From: Candidatus Edwardsbacteria bacterium RifOxyA12_full_54_48
Lineage (GTDB): Bacteria > Edwardsbacteria > AC1 > EtOH8
Reading direction: 5' to 3'
DNA length: 64,000 nt
Assembly (NCBI GenBank): GCA_001777915.1
Contig: MFFN01000005.1
Coordinates: 1-64,000, forward strand
Made by a program: the position numbers and the translations under genes. Under the pieces are notes generated by a model, which searched no databases, was not told the origin of the DNA, and was given only the letters and a program-made list of their open reading frames with translations. Shown in pieces: positions 50,975 through 59,112 of the stretch. Numbering within the stretch: the first letter of the stretch is position 1; each line of letters starts with the position of its first letter.

Positions 50975-52192
50975 ATGGCACTTCACATCAAGGTAAAGGA
51001 ATTTTACCGCAACGAACTGGTGGAACTGCAGAACGCCGATCTTTTCAAGGAGGAGCGCTACATCCACACGCCCCAGGCGGCCAGCATCAAGGTGGAATAC
51101 CCGGCCAACTCGCCCCAGAAGGAGGTCATCAACTTCTGCGCAAACAACTATCTTGGCCTTTCCAGCCATCCGGCCATCGTGGCCGCGGCCCAAAAGGGCC
51201 TGCAAGAACGGGGCTTCGGGCTGTCCTCGGTCCGGTTCATCTGCGGCACCCAGGACAAACACAAGGAGCTGGAGCGGAAGATCGCCAAATTCCTGGGCAT
51301 GGAGGACGCCATCCTGTATTCCTCCTGCTTTGACGCCAACCTGGGCGTGTTCGAGGCTCTGCTGGGCGAGGAGGACGCCCTGATCTCGGACGAGCTGAAC
51401 CACGCCTCCATCATCGACGGCATCAGATTATGCAAGGCCGAGCGGCGCCGCTTCAAGCACATGGACATGCACGACCTGGAAGCTCACCTGAAGCAGACCA
51501 TGAACAAACGCTTCCGGATGATCGTCACCGACGGGGTGTTCTCCATGGACGGCGACCTGGCCCCGCTGGAGCAGATCTGCAACCTGGCGGAATCCTACGA
51601 GGCCATGGTGCTGGTGGATGAAAGCCACGCCAGCGGCTTCGTGGGCCCCACCGGCCGCGGCACCCATGAGCATTTCGACGTGATGGGCCGGGTGGACATC
51701 ATCACCACCACCTTCGGCAAGGCGCTGGGCGGGGCCTCTGGTGGATGCATCAGCTCCAGCCAGGAGATCATCAACATCCTGCGCCAGCGCTCCCGGCCCT
51801 ACCTGTTCTCCAACACCATCAGCCCATCCGTTGTTGCCGCCACCATCAAGGCCATCGAGATGATGGAGACATCCACCGCCCTGCGCGACAAGGTGATGAG
51901 CAACGCACTGTACTTCAGGCAGAATATGAAGGAGGCCGGGTTCGACATCCGGGAGGGGATACACCCCATAGTGCCCATCATTCTGCACCAGGCCGAGATC
52001 GTCCAGCAGATGTCCCGGATGCTTTACGACGAGGGCATCTATGTGGTCGGGTTCTTCTACCCGGTGGTGCCGCGGGGCCGGGCTAGGATCCGGGTCCAGA
52101 TATCTGCGGCGCACGAGCGGGAGCATTTGGACAAGGCCATCGAAGCTTTTACCAAGGTTGGGAAGAAGCTGGGGGTACTTAAACCTAATTAA
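50975..52192 (+). CDS. kbl: 2-amino-3-ketobutyrate CoA ligase (glycine C-acetyltransferase), copy 2
   Basis: A protein of 405 residues with SVRFICGTQDKHKELERKI, YSSCFDANLGVFEALLGEED, NHASIIDGIRLCKAER, VLVDESHASGFVGPTGRG and ITTTFGKALGGASGG (PLP Lys). The match to E. coli Kbl motifs is closer than for copy 1, so this is the likelier partner of tdh. It makes glycine and acetyl-CoA from 2-amino-3-ketobutyrate and CoA. It lacks a clear ribosome-binding site. It lies 54 bases after the HEPN-like gene. Confidence 0.9.
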   Translation: MALHIKVKEFYRNELVELQNADLFKEERYIHTPQAASIKVEYPANSPQKEVINFCANNYLGLSSHPAIVAAAQKGLQERGFGLSSVRFICGTQDKHKELERKIAKFLGMEDAILYSSCFDANLGVFEALLGEEDALISDELNHASIIDGIRLCKAERRRFKHMDMHDLEAHLKQTMNKRFRMIVTDGVFSMDGDLAPLEQICNLAESYEAMVLVDESHASGFVGPTGRGTHEHFDVMGRVDIITTTFGKALGGASGGCISSSQEIINILRQRSRPYLFSNTISPSVVAATIKAIEMMETSTALRDKVMSNALYFRQNMKEAGFDIREGIHPIVPIILHQAEIVQQMSRMLYDEGIYVVGFFYPVVPRGRARIRVQISAAHEREHLDKAIEAFTKVGKKLGVLKPN

Positions 52193-52251
52193 CCACAAAA
52201 GGCACAAAGAGCACAAATACCACTATTCACAATTTACGATTCACGATTTGG

Positions 52252-52279
52252 TTTAGTGTCTTAGTGTCTTGGTGGCAAA
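52252..52279. repeat. Inverted partner of the 49624 repeat
   Basis: The 28 bases TTTAGTGTCTTAGTGTCTTG and following are the reverse complement of 49624-49651 at 25 of 28 positions. The two copies face each other and bracket the HEPN-like gene and kbl copy 2. Confidence 0.7.
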
Positions 52280-52289
52280 AGGGGAGCTT

Positions 52290-53273
52290 ATGATATTTAA
52301 AAAGTCCTATTCCTTCATCATCCTGCCGCATCACGGGGAGCAGGGAAAGTCGGTGTTCTTTCACTCCTGGTGGCTGAATGCCATTTTGCTGACAACTATA
52401 GCGGCGGCGGGTATCTCCGGCTTTTTCATCGCCCGGCATTACCTGTTCCACCATAAGCTCAAGACCGCCTTCGAGCCCACCTTCAAGGAGAACGAGGTCT
52501 TAAAGGAAGAGCGCAAGGGATATGACCAGGTCAAGGACTCTTTATCCCACGACATCTCATCGCTCCAGGCCCAGCTTAAAAAGGAGCGCAGCAATTATCT
52601 GGCCTCGGTGGGCAGCCTGGCCCGGCAGGTGGATAATCTGCGAAAACTGGCGGTCAAGGTCAAGATCCAGGCCGGCTTCAAGACCGCCAACATAGTGGAA
52701 GAGGGGGAGGCCGCCGGCGGTCCGGAGTCGCCCATCACCCTCGGCCGATATGATATCAATATGCCTGTTGAAACGGCCCAACTGGAGGCCAGGGTCATCC
52801 CCGATATCTTCCAGCAGGTTTCTGAGCTTAAAAAAATTGACGGTTATCTGGAGACCAAGGAATGCCTGCTTTCGGCTACCCCCGAACTGGCGCCCCTGTT
52901 TGGCAAATTGACCTCCACTTTCGGGGTCAGGAGATGGAAAAGGAGCGGCCATTCGGAGAACCATTACGGACTGGATATCGCCGTGCCCCGCGGTACGCCG
53001 GCAAGCGCACCGGCCGAGGGGGTGGTGACCATCAGGAGCTGGGTGGGCGATTACGGCAATCTGGTAGAATTGGACCATGGAACAGGTTATACCACCAGAT
53101 TCGGACATCTCTCTAAATTCAATGTTGAGATAGGCGATCGGGTCAAAAAAGGCCAGGTGATCGGATTTGTGGGCTCCACCGGGCGCTCCACCGGGCCTCA
53201 TCTGCATTATGAAGTCCGAATGAACGGCACCCCGGTAGATCCCATTGGCTATATGGGCGATCTGGGAGAATAA
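52290..53273 (+). CDS. M23-family peptidase with membrane anchor and coiled coil
   Basis: A protein of 327 residues. One membrane segment (WWLNAILLTTIAAAGISGFF, residues about 25-45) is followed by a coiled coil (about 60-125) and a C-terminal LytM/M23 domain: NHYGLDIAVPRGTP (zinc His and Asp), GYGTR-type loop and GPHLHYEVRMNG (HxH). It should cut peptidoglycan cross-bridges or act as an activator of amidases in the periplasm. ATG 52290 follows AGGGGAG. A terminator follows the stop. Confidence 0.85.
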   Translation: MIFKKSYSFIILPHHGEQGKSVFFHSWWLNAILLTTIAAAGISGFFIARHYLFHHKLKTAFEPTFKENEVLKEERKGYDQVKDSLSHDISSLQAQLKKERSNYLASVGSLARQVDNLRKLAVKVKIQAGFKTANIVEEGEAAGGPESPITLGRYDINMPVETAQLEARVIPDIFQQVSELKKIDGYLETKECLLSATPELAPLFGKLTSTFGVRRWKRSGHSENHYGLDIAVPRGTPASAPAEGVVTIRSWVGDYGNLVELDHGTGYTTRFGHLSKFNVEIGDRVKKGQVIGFVGSTGRSTGPHLHYEVRMNGTPVDPIGYMGDLGE

Positions 53274-53285
53274 TTTAAGAGTTTC

Positions 53286-53316
53286 AAAGCCCCGGCGTTT
53301 TACACGCCGGGGCTTT
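53286..53316 (+). terminator. Terminator after the M23 peptidase
   Basis: AAAGCCCCGGCG (53286-53297) pairs with CGCCGGGGCTTT (53305-53316), 13 bases after the stop. Confidence 0.85.
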
Positions 53317-53476
53317 GTCATTAGCTTGGTTCTTTTGTCAAAAATATGTGACAAATATTTGAAATAATGAAATATATATTTTCAAAATTATTCATCTAAC
53401 ACAAAGGGATCCAATATGATATAAAGATTGATTTATTATGGCATGCTCTGTGCTTTAATTACTGTTAGGAGAAAAA

Positions 53477-53974
53477 ATGAAAAAGCATGTCAAAATAATA
53501 TCAATCATGGTCCTGATGATAAGCGCAAAGTTCGCATACAGCCAAACCGTTGCCTTATTGACTCCCAGCGATGTCACTCGGACAGTTAACGTATCGGTGA
53601 GCGTAGCCAAAAAGGCCAGGCTCGAAGTTCTGAGCGCATCAAATATTTTAAATGTCGGCAACGAAGATAAAGCCAGAGGGTATGTTGATCTGCCGAAAGC
53701 TATTGTTCTCAAAGTGTGGTGCAATAGCATCGATGGCGCCAGGGTAATGGGCCAGATAGAACCTCAGAACAATGAGATAAAAGGTAAAATACTGTATAGG
53801 TTGTCCGGAGAAAAGAATTTCTGTGAAGCCACCGGGAGTCTGCACGATATATATGAAAGTTACAAGATCGAGAGAGGCTCTAAAGTTTCATTGGATATAA
53901 GATATCTATTGAGCGACAATACGCCGGCTGGCGACCACCAATTTGAAGCATCTTTTGTGGCCGAGCCCAAATGA
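53477..53974 (+). CDS. Exported pilin-like/beta-rich protein
   Basis: A protein of 165 residues with a signal peptide (MKKHVKIISIMVLMISAKFA). The mature part is beta-rich and alternating, with two Cys (VWCNSID and NFCEATG) that could form a disulfide. The overall pattern is like small fimbrial or spore-coat-U-type subunits, but no family was recognised. It precedes the chaperone-usher-like genes by about 0.8 kb, with a tRNA gene between them, so a joint role is only suggested. GGAG precedes ATG 53477. Confidence 0.6.
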   Translation: MKKHVKIISIMVLMISAKFAYSQTVALLTPSDVTRTVNVSVSVAKKARLEVLSASNILNVGNEDKARGYVDLPKAIVLKVWCNSIDGARVMGQIEPQNNEIKGKILYRLSGEKNFCEATGSLHDIYESYKIERGSKVSLDIRYLLSDNTPAGDHQFEASFVAEPK

Positions 53975-54039
53975 TGGTGGCGTTTAGTATCAAGCCCAAT
54001 TGGTAAATATAGATCTTAAAACAAAGAGATGTTATATGA

Positions 54040-54076
54040 ACAAGCTAAGGAATATTTAAAATATTCCTTAGCTTGT
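54040..54076. repeat. Long perfect hairpin
   Basis: CAAGCTAAGGAATATT (54041-54056) and AATATTCCTTAGCTTG (54060-54075) are perfectly inverted with a three-base loop; one more A-T pair extends the stem at 54040/54076. It is 65 bases after the pilin-like gene stop and could be its terminator, though the T run is weak. Confidence 0.65.
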
Positions 54077-54164
54077 GTTGCTTTATTTCCGGGCGGGGTA
54101 TTGCTTGACAAAGCAGTCTAAAATGATATATACTACAATCATACAAAGGCCTTTATTTATGATT

Positions 54165-54183
54165 GGGTGATCAGCTCAGCTTG
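54165..54183 (+). pseudogene. tRNA-Val 5' fragment
   Basis: GGGTGATCAGCTCAGCTTG (54165-54183) matches the first 19 bases of tRNA-Val (54229 on) at 17 of 19 positions and then diverges. It is a partial duplicate 64 bases upstream of the intact gene. Confidence 0.55.
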
Positions 54184-54228
54184 TCCTTCACCGGGCAGGC
54201 AGAAAGTATTGCTCAGGATTACGCGGTC

Positions 54229-54306
54229 GGGCGATTAGCTCAGCTTGGTTAGAGCGCCTGCTTTACACGCAGGAGGTCGGGGGTTCGATCCCCTCATCGC
54301 CCACCA
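54229..54306 (+). tRNA. tRNA-Val (anticodon TAC)
   Basis: A complete cloverleaf: acceptor GGGCGAT (54229-54235) with ATCGCCC, D-arm TAGCTCAGCTTGGTTAGAGC, anticodon loop TTTACAC (anticodon TAC, valine), T-arm GGGGTTCGATCCCC, and an encoded ACCA (54303-54306). The transcript would read GTA and related Val codons. Confidence 0.95.
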
Positions 54307-54739
54307 TTTGGACGACGCAGGAGGTCGCCCCGATCTATCGGGGTCATGGTTTTTCACAAATTCACTGTAACTTGGCAGAAGCCTAGATGACAAAGAAAAA
54401 CGTTAACCACTAAAAGATGTTGCCTGTCCGTCACGACAATCAATAAGCATCAAAGCATAGCTATTATTCAACCTACAATGGCAATACCAAGTTATAAAAG
54501 ATTATCCTTGTGTATCAGTATTGACGTCTAATAAGTTATATATATGCAAAAAGCAAGAGAAGAATTTGCACATATAAAAAGAAGTTAATTGTAGAAATCT
54601 AAATGTGGGGTATTTTAATAATAGAATAACAAAATATTGTGGAACGAACATTGTTCCCAAATGGGAATAAAAATTGCATGCAATTATTGTCAAGACAACA
54701 ATTAAAAATAATTATCAACTAAACAAACAAGGAGGTAAA
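54307..54739. other. AT-rich gap upstream of the pilin-like gene
   Basis: No supported gene. The stretch is AT-rich; a strong ribosome-binding site AAGGAGG (54730-54736) leads into the next gene. No clear promoter pair was picked out, though the promoter for the pilin operon must be here. Confidence 0.4.
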
Positions 54740-55249
54740 ATGAAGAAACTTTTGCTTGCCAGCTTGGTGATCGCTCTGTTTGCCGGGATGGCACTGGCCC
54801 AGCCTGCGGACGAAACAGCCACCGTGGATGTTCAGGTAACTGTCAATGGTATTTGGTCAATTACGCTGGATGTGGCGGCAATTGACTTTGGCCTGTTGGA
54901 GCCGGGCGATATTGCAACGCCGGCAGATGTGGTTGCAACCGTAAGGTCGAATCAAAAGATACCCTGGGGTTTGCAGCTCAACAAGGATCGTGACCTGACC
55001 AATGATGTAGCCCTGGAATCGATCCCGTCGGCTAACTTCACCTATGCCGGAGCAGGTGGAGCCGGTACCTGGGTCAATGGTGAGTTTTCCTTAGCACCCG
55101 CCACGGCCTACACGTCAGCAACGCCTGCGGAAGACAAGATTGCGGCGGGGCTTGCATTAACAACCACCCTGAGCCTAACCATCCCTGCACCTGCGGCTGC
55201 CGGTCTGTACACCAACGTCATCACCTATACTTTGACCGCCACCCCGTAA
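54740..55249 (+). CDS. Pilin-like secreted beta-protein
   Basis: A protein of 169 residues with a signal peptide (MKKLLLASLVIALFAGMALA). The mature part is beta-rich: WSITLDVAAIDFGLLEPGDI, VATVRSNQKIPWGLQL and a Thr/Ala/Pro-rich end. The arrangement resembles CsuA/B- or DUF4402-like pilin folds. It lies just upstream of the PapD-like chaperone and usher-like barrel, so it is the obvious secreted subunit. AAGGAGG gives a very strong start at ATG 54740, as expected of an abundant product; the in-frame ATG 54674 is unlikely. Confidence 0.65.
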   Translation: MKKLLLASLVIALFAGMALAQPADETATVDVQVTVNGIWSITLDVAAIDFGLLEPGDIATPADVVATVRSNQKIPWGLQLNKDRDLTNDVALESIPSANFTYAGAGGAGTWVNGEFSLAPATAYTSATPAEDKIAAGLALTTTLSLTIPAPAAAGLYTNVITYTLTATP

Positions 55250-55266
55250 GCTGGCATTTCAACAAG

Positions 55267-55298
55267 GCGGGGCATCACTTATTTAAGGGGTGCCCCGC
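55267..55298 (+). terminator. Attenuator-like hairpin between pilin and chaperone
   Basis: GCGGGGCA (55267-55274) pairs with TGCCCCGC (55291-55298), followed by TTTTGACTTT. Placed after the pilin gene, it may let the subunit be made in excess of the chaperone and barrel. Confidence 0.7.
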
Positions 55299-55328
55299 TT
55301 TTGACTTTAATTTTAGAGCCCGATCGTG

Positions 55329-56402
55329 ATGAAAAATATCGTTGCAACAACACTGATTACCATTTTATCAACAGCCTTTGCCTTGGGCCAGGGGGCGCTT
55401 TCCATAAACGTTTGGCCGTCCAGGGTGGACATTAGCGTTGTGCCGGGTGAGAGCCGGACCGGAGTTATCAGCGTGGATAACAAGGGGAAGGAAAAAACCC
55501 AGGTATTATGTTATATTACCGATGTCGGCATGGATATATACGGCGAGCTTCTTTTTCCCGAGGGAGGAACTCTGGCCACATCGTGTGAATCCTGGTTTTT
55601 GGTCAACCCGGAAAATTTCTTTCTTTCTCAAGGCACCAACCAGAAGATCCGTTATACTTTAAAGGTTCCGGACAATGCCTCGGGAACCTATCTGGCATCA
55701 ATTTTTTTTCATACCAAACCTCAGGATGGGGCCAAGAACAGCGGCAGCCGTTTATCAGTCAGGGTTGGCACCCTGTTCGTCATCAATGTCACCGGCACCG
55801 GGCACAAGGATGGGGAGTTAAGCTCGCTATCATTGCACAATACGGTTAAAGCCACCACCGCCCAGGTAGAACTGGGGGTTTTAAATAAAGGAAACGTTCT
55901 GATCCGCCCCAGGGGTACGGTGGAAATAAAAACCAATGATGGCTGGACGGTCGATAAATTGGCTTTCAATGAGGATAATCAGGCGGTTTTGCCAAAATCC
56001 GAGCGGGTCTTTAGGATCCCGCTGGCCAACATAAAACCCGGCAGCTATAACCTGATTGCCATGGTGGATTACGGAGGAGCCGAGATTTTATCCGGAGAGA
56101 CCATGGTCAATCTGGTGGCGACAGAAGTCCCCCGGCACGACTGGCCGATACCGCAGTCGAAAAGCCCCATGAAAATCTCCGGCAAAGCGGCCAAGCCGAT
56201 GGAGCCGGCGGTCAAGCTTTCCCCCGAGGAGATAAAAAGCCTCTTTAGTCTGGCCACCAAGCAATATACGACGGGAGATTATCAATCTTCTTTTTCCACC
56301 TGGCAGAAACTTTTAAAAGCCGACCCCGGAAATACCACCGCCAGAAAGAACCTGGAACGGACCAAAGCCAAACTGGACGCCTTGAAAAAAATAAAAGGTT
56401 AG
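55329..56402 (+). CDS. PapD-like chaperone fused to a TPR module
   Basis: A protein of 357 residues. A signal peptide (NIVATTLITILSTAFALG) is followed by a PapD-like Ig domain (about 22-130: INVWPSRVDISVVPGESRTG, FLSQGTNQKIRYTLKVP) and a second Ig domain to about 255 (GSYNLIAMVDYGG). From about residue 296 is a TPR: SPEEIKSLFSLATKQYTTGD and a basic end. The same TPR closes the next protein. It probably escorts the pilin-like subunit in the periplasm. The next gene begins with no gap. ATG 55329 is chosen over GTG 55326. Confidence 0.7.
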   Translation: MKNIVATTLITILSTAFALGQGALSINVWPSRVDISVVPGESRTGVISVDNKGKEKTQVLCYITDVGMDIYGELLFPEGGTLATSCESWFLVNPENFFLSQGTNQKIRYTLKVPDNASGTYLASIFFHTKPQDGAKNSGSRLSVRVGTLFVINVTGTGHKDGELSSLSLHNTVKATTAQVELGVLNKGNVLIRPRGTVEIKTNDGWTVDKLAFNEDNQAVLPKSERVFRIPLANIKPGSYNLIAMVDYGGAEILSGETMVNLVATEVPRHDWPIPQSKSPMKISGKAAKPMEPAVKLSPEEIKSLFSLATKQYTTGDYQSSFSTWQKLLKADPGNTTARKNLERTKAKLDALKKIKG

Positions 56403-58844
56403 ATGCGCAACTTTCTTAAAATCACATTTATACTGCTGATATCCGGCCCGACCCTGACTTGGGCTGCGGAGCAGCTTTATTTTACCTATGGTTTTGAGGA
56501 GGGCAATAGTTTGGTCGGGCAATACTACGGTCAGCAGGAATACCGCCATACCCTGAAAAGTGCTCTTGAAAAGAAAATGGACAATTTTAAGCTTTTGTCC
56601 GAATTCTCAATGTACTACAGCAGCCTGGAGCAGATTCACCTTCAAACCGTCAGGCTGGCATTCAACCAGATGTCTTTCGGCCACAGCCTGCTCAGTGTAG
56701 GCTTGGGGGATAACAACCCCAACCTGCCCTACAATGCCGGTCTCTGGAACAACCGCATACGGGGCGCCAGTGCTGATTATCAGTATGATAATTTAACTGC
56801 CGGGGTATTCGGGGGAACCCCCTCGGACCTTTATCGGGAAAGCGCTTCGTTAAGCAGCCGCAATGTGCTGGGTTCATACTTGGGTTATAAACCGGCCGCT
56901 TGGTTTTCCGAAAAGATATTCCTCTATAAGGAATCCAGCAGCCTGCCTGCCGACTCCCTTTACCGGAGGGCAACCGGGTTTGGCCAGCAGATGGATATAA
57001 CGATGTCCCAGGGCTTAAGTATGATGATGGCTACGGCCTGGAAGAAACGCCAAGAGGAGAGGACCGGAGTGATCATCTCCCGCTCGGCTCCCTGGGTTTC
57101 TGCCAACATCGCCTGGACTGCCAAAAAATACAGTTTCTCGGCCGGCCTGGACTTTCTGGGAGCCAATTTCCGTCCCCTACAGACCAAGAATTATTACGGC
57201 CCCAGGTTCTACGCCAGCTGGAGGCCGAACGAGATAATAAGAATGGACGGCAGATTTACTAACTACAATGCCGACGGCGATACCCTCTATCCCATGATCA
57301 CCAACAGCTGGGGGGCGGGCTCCAGTGTCAAATTATCAAACCTTCCCTCTCTGAAGGTCAGCTATACCAGCCGAGATAACAAAGTTAGCTGGGGCGGGCC
57401 CAATGCCAGGCGGTATGTTTCCGATGGACAAACGATGGAATTGAGCCAAAAGTTTAACCAATTGGAAATGAAATTCAAATACCAGGTTGAAAACCGGGAA
57501 GAGAAAATAGATCAGTCAATGGACGCCTCCCGGCAGCTGTGGATGGTAAAACCACAGTACCGGTCGCAGCTGGCCACCTTCTGGCTGAGCGGGGAATTTG
57601 ACCGGTGGAGCGATAACCGGAGGACAACCTCCGGATATTACAATCGCTACCGGGCTGGAACCAATGCCGGGCTATGGAGCGGCAGCCGGGCCATTGTCGA
57701 GCTGGGATTCAATCAGCGGGTCGACCAACGCGACAGGAATAATACAAGCATGGTTGCCAGCCTGAATTTGAAATTCAACCTTTCGAAAAAATACTTGCTG
57801 GACCTCTCCTGGTGGAACGAGAACAATATCGCCCAGGATACCGGCTTCTTCTACCTGCGCGACAGGTCGCGGCTGGGCCTTTTCGTCACCAGAAGGATCG
57901 ACATCTCCGGCAACGATCTGGAGGGGTTGGTGTTTCTGGACGCCAACAAGAATGGCTTTCAGGACGCCGGGGAATTCGGATTGCCCGGGATAATCTTGAA
58001 TCTTTCCAACGGCAGAAAGACCATCACCGATGCCAGGGGAAAATACTCCTTCACCAATATCAACAGCAGCAACCCAACCGTTAAAATAGACATGGCAAGC
58101 CTTTCGGCCGAATATAACATCATCGGCGCCGGAGAGAAGCAGGCTTCCCTGGGGGGCTGGCGGTCCACCCTGGTCAATTTTACCGTTTCGGCCCTGGGTG
58201 GGATCAAAGGGCGGGTATTTGTGGATAACAACAATAACGGGGTCTTTGACGGAGACGATTACGGAATGTCCGGGGTTATGGTCATAATACAGCCCTCCAA
58301 CACTGCCGCAATTTCCAACGGTGGCGGCATGTTCCGCATCACCAATGCTCCCACCGGCCAGCAGACACTGAACATTGATCTCAACAGTATTCCACCGGAT
58401 TACGAGCTAAAAAGCCAGCCTTCCAGATCGATAAACATCAAACAGGGGGAGATATCCAACCACCTGGAATTTGCCGTGGTAAAAAAGATCCGTCCGGTAA
58501 AGAAAGTGGTGTTCGGCGGTGTGAGCACGGTCAAGATAAATACTTCTCCAAGAGCAGAAGCGGCACCCAGGTCCGCTGGAAGCGAAAAACAAGCAGCCAG
58601 GGCCCCAAAACAGCAGGATAGAGTTACCATTAAAGCCAAAGAACCACCACCGTCCAAGCTGTCAGCCACTGAAATTGATGCCCTGTATAAGGAAGGTACG
58701 AAGCTATACAGCTCCGGGGATTATCAGGGGGCCTTAAAGATCTGGCAGAAAATATTGGCGGCAGATCCCGGACACAGCCAGGCAAAAAGAAATCTGGAAA
58801 AAACCCGACAAAAATTGGATGCCTTGAAAAAAGCCAAGGGATAA
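56403..58844 (+). CDS. Usher-like outer-membrane barrel with SdrD-like domains and TPR
   Basis: A protein of 813 residues. Signal peptide (LTWAAEQ cleavage region), a barrel of about 22-500 with many alternating Tyr/Phe strands, then two SdrD/carboxypeptidase-regulatory-like domains beginning GLVFLDANKNGFQDAGE (about residue 507) and GRVFVDNNNNGVFDGDDYG (about 602), a Ala/Lys/Pro linker and a TPR from about 751 (SATEIDALYKEGTKLYSSGD) that is nearly the same as the chaperone TPR. It resembles the outer-membrane usher of an alternative chaperone-usher pathway but has no recognised PapC/FimD signature. It directly follows the chaperone gene. Confidence 0.65.
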   Translation: MRNFLKITFILLISGPTLTWAAEQLYFTYGFEEGNSLVGQYYGQQEYRHTLKSALEKKMDNFKLLSEFSMYYSSLEQIHLQTVRLAFNQMSFGHSLLSVGLGDNNPNLPYNAGLWNNRIRGASADYQYDNLTAGVFGGTPSDLYRESASLSSRNVLGSYLGYKPAAWFSEKIFLYKESSSLPADSLYRRATGFGQQMDITMSQGLSMMMATAWKKRQEERTGVIISRSAPWVSANIAWTAKKYSFSAGLDFLGANFRPLQTKNYYGPRFYASWRPNEIIRMDGRFTNYNADGDTLYPMITNSWGAGSSVKLSNLPSLKVSYTSRDNKVSWGGPNARRYVSDGQTMELSQKFNQLEMKFKYQVENREEKIDQSMDASRQLWMVKPQYRSQLATFWLSGEFDRWSDNRRTTSGYYNRYRAGTNAGLWSGSRAIVELGFNQRVDQRDRNNTSMVASLNLKFNLSKKYLLDLSWWNENNIAQDTGFFYLRDRSRLGLFVTRRIDISGNDLEGLVFLDANKNGFQDAGEFGLPGIILNLSNGRKTITDARGKYSFTNINSSNPTVKIDMASLSAEYNIIGAGEKQASLGGWRSTLVNFTVSALGGIKGRVFVDNNNNGVFDGDDYGMSGVMVIIQPSNTAAISNGGGMFRITNAPTGQQTLNIDLNSIPPDYELKSQPSRSINIKQGEISNHLEFAVVKKIRPVKKVVFGGVSTVKINTSPRAEAAPRSAGSEKQAARAPKQQDRVTIKAKEPPPSKLSATEIDALYKEGTKLYSSGDYQGALKIWQKILAADPGHSQAKRNLEKTRQKLDALKKAKG

Positions 58845-58858
58845 AATCAAAAATAGAG

Positions 58859-58890
58859 AAAGCGGCTCTATCTGGAGATAGAGCCGCTTT
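58859..58890 (+). terminator. Terminator of the chaperone-usher-like operon
   Basis: AAAGCGGCTCTATCT (58859-58873) pairs perfectly with AGATAGAGCCGCTTT (58876-58890), with TTTT following. A 15-base-pair stem, 15 bases after the stop. Confidence 0.9.
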
Positions 58891-59112
58891 TTATGTGCAA
58901 AATTTTAACAAAAATTGCAAAATATCATAGTACTGGGAGTAGTTATTGCATTTGTGATTTGGTATTTAATAAGGTATTACTATCCGCCAGTCTATAGTTT
59001 ATCATAACTATAATGCTTCCATAGTCTTAAATTGATATCAGCAAATTCCTGATCGTAGGTATGAAATTTGTATGATATGTAGTTAAGTAAACACAGTAAA
59101 TGACGGGTATTT

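Larger units (their letters stand above)
53975..54228. other. Gap with long palindrome and tRNA fragment
   Basis: No protein gene. It holds the 17-base-pair palindrome at 54040-54076 and a partial copy of a tRNA-Val 5' end at 54165-54183. Confidence 0.5.

Noticed and set aside
54674-54739. Upstream start for the pilin-like protein
   Set aside because: It would place 22 non-signal residues before a perfect signal peptide, and the strong AAGGAGG lies directly before ATG 54740.
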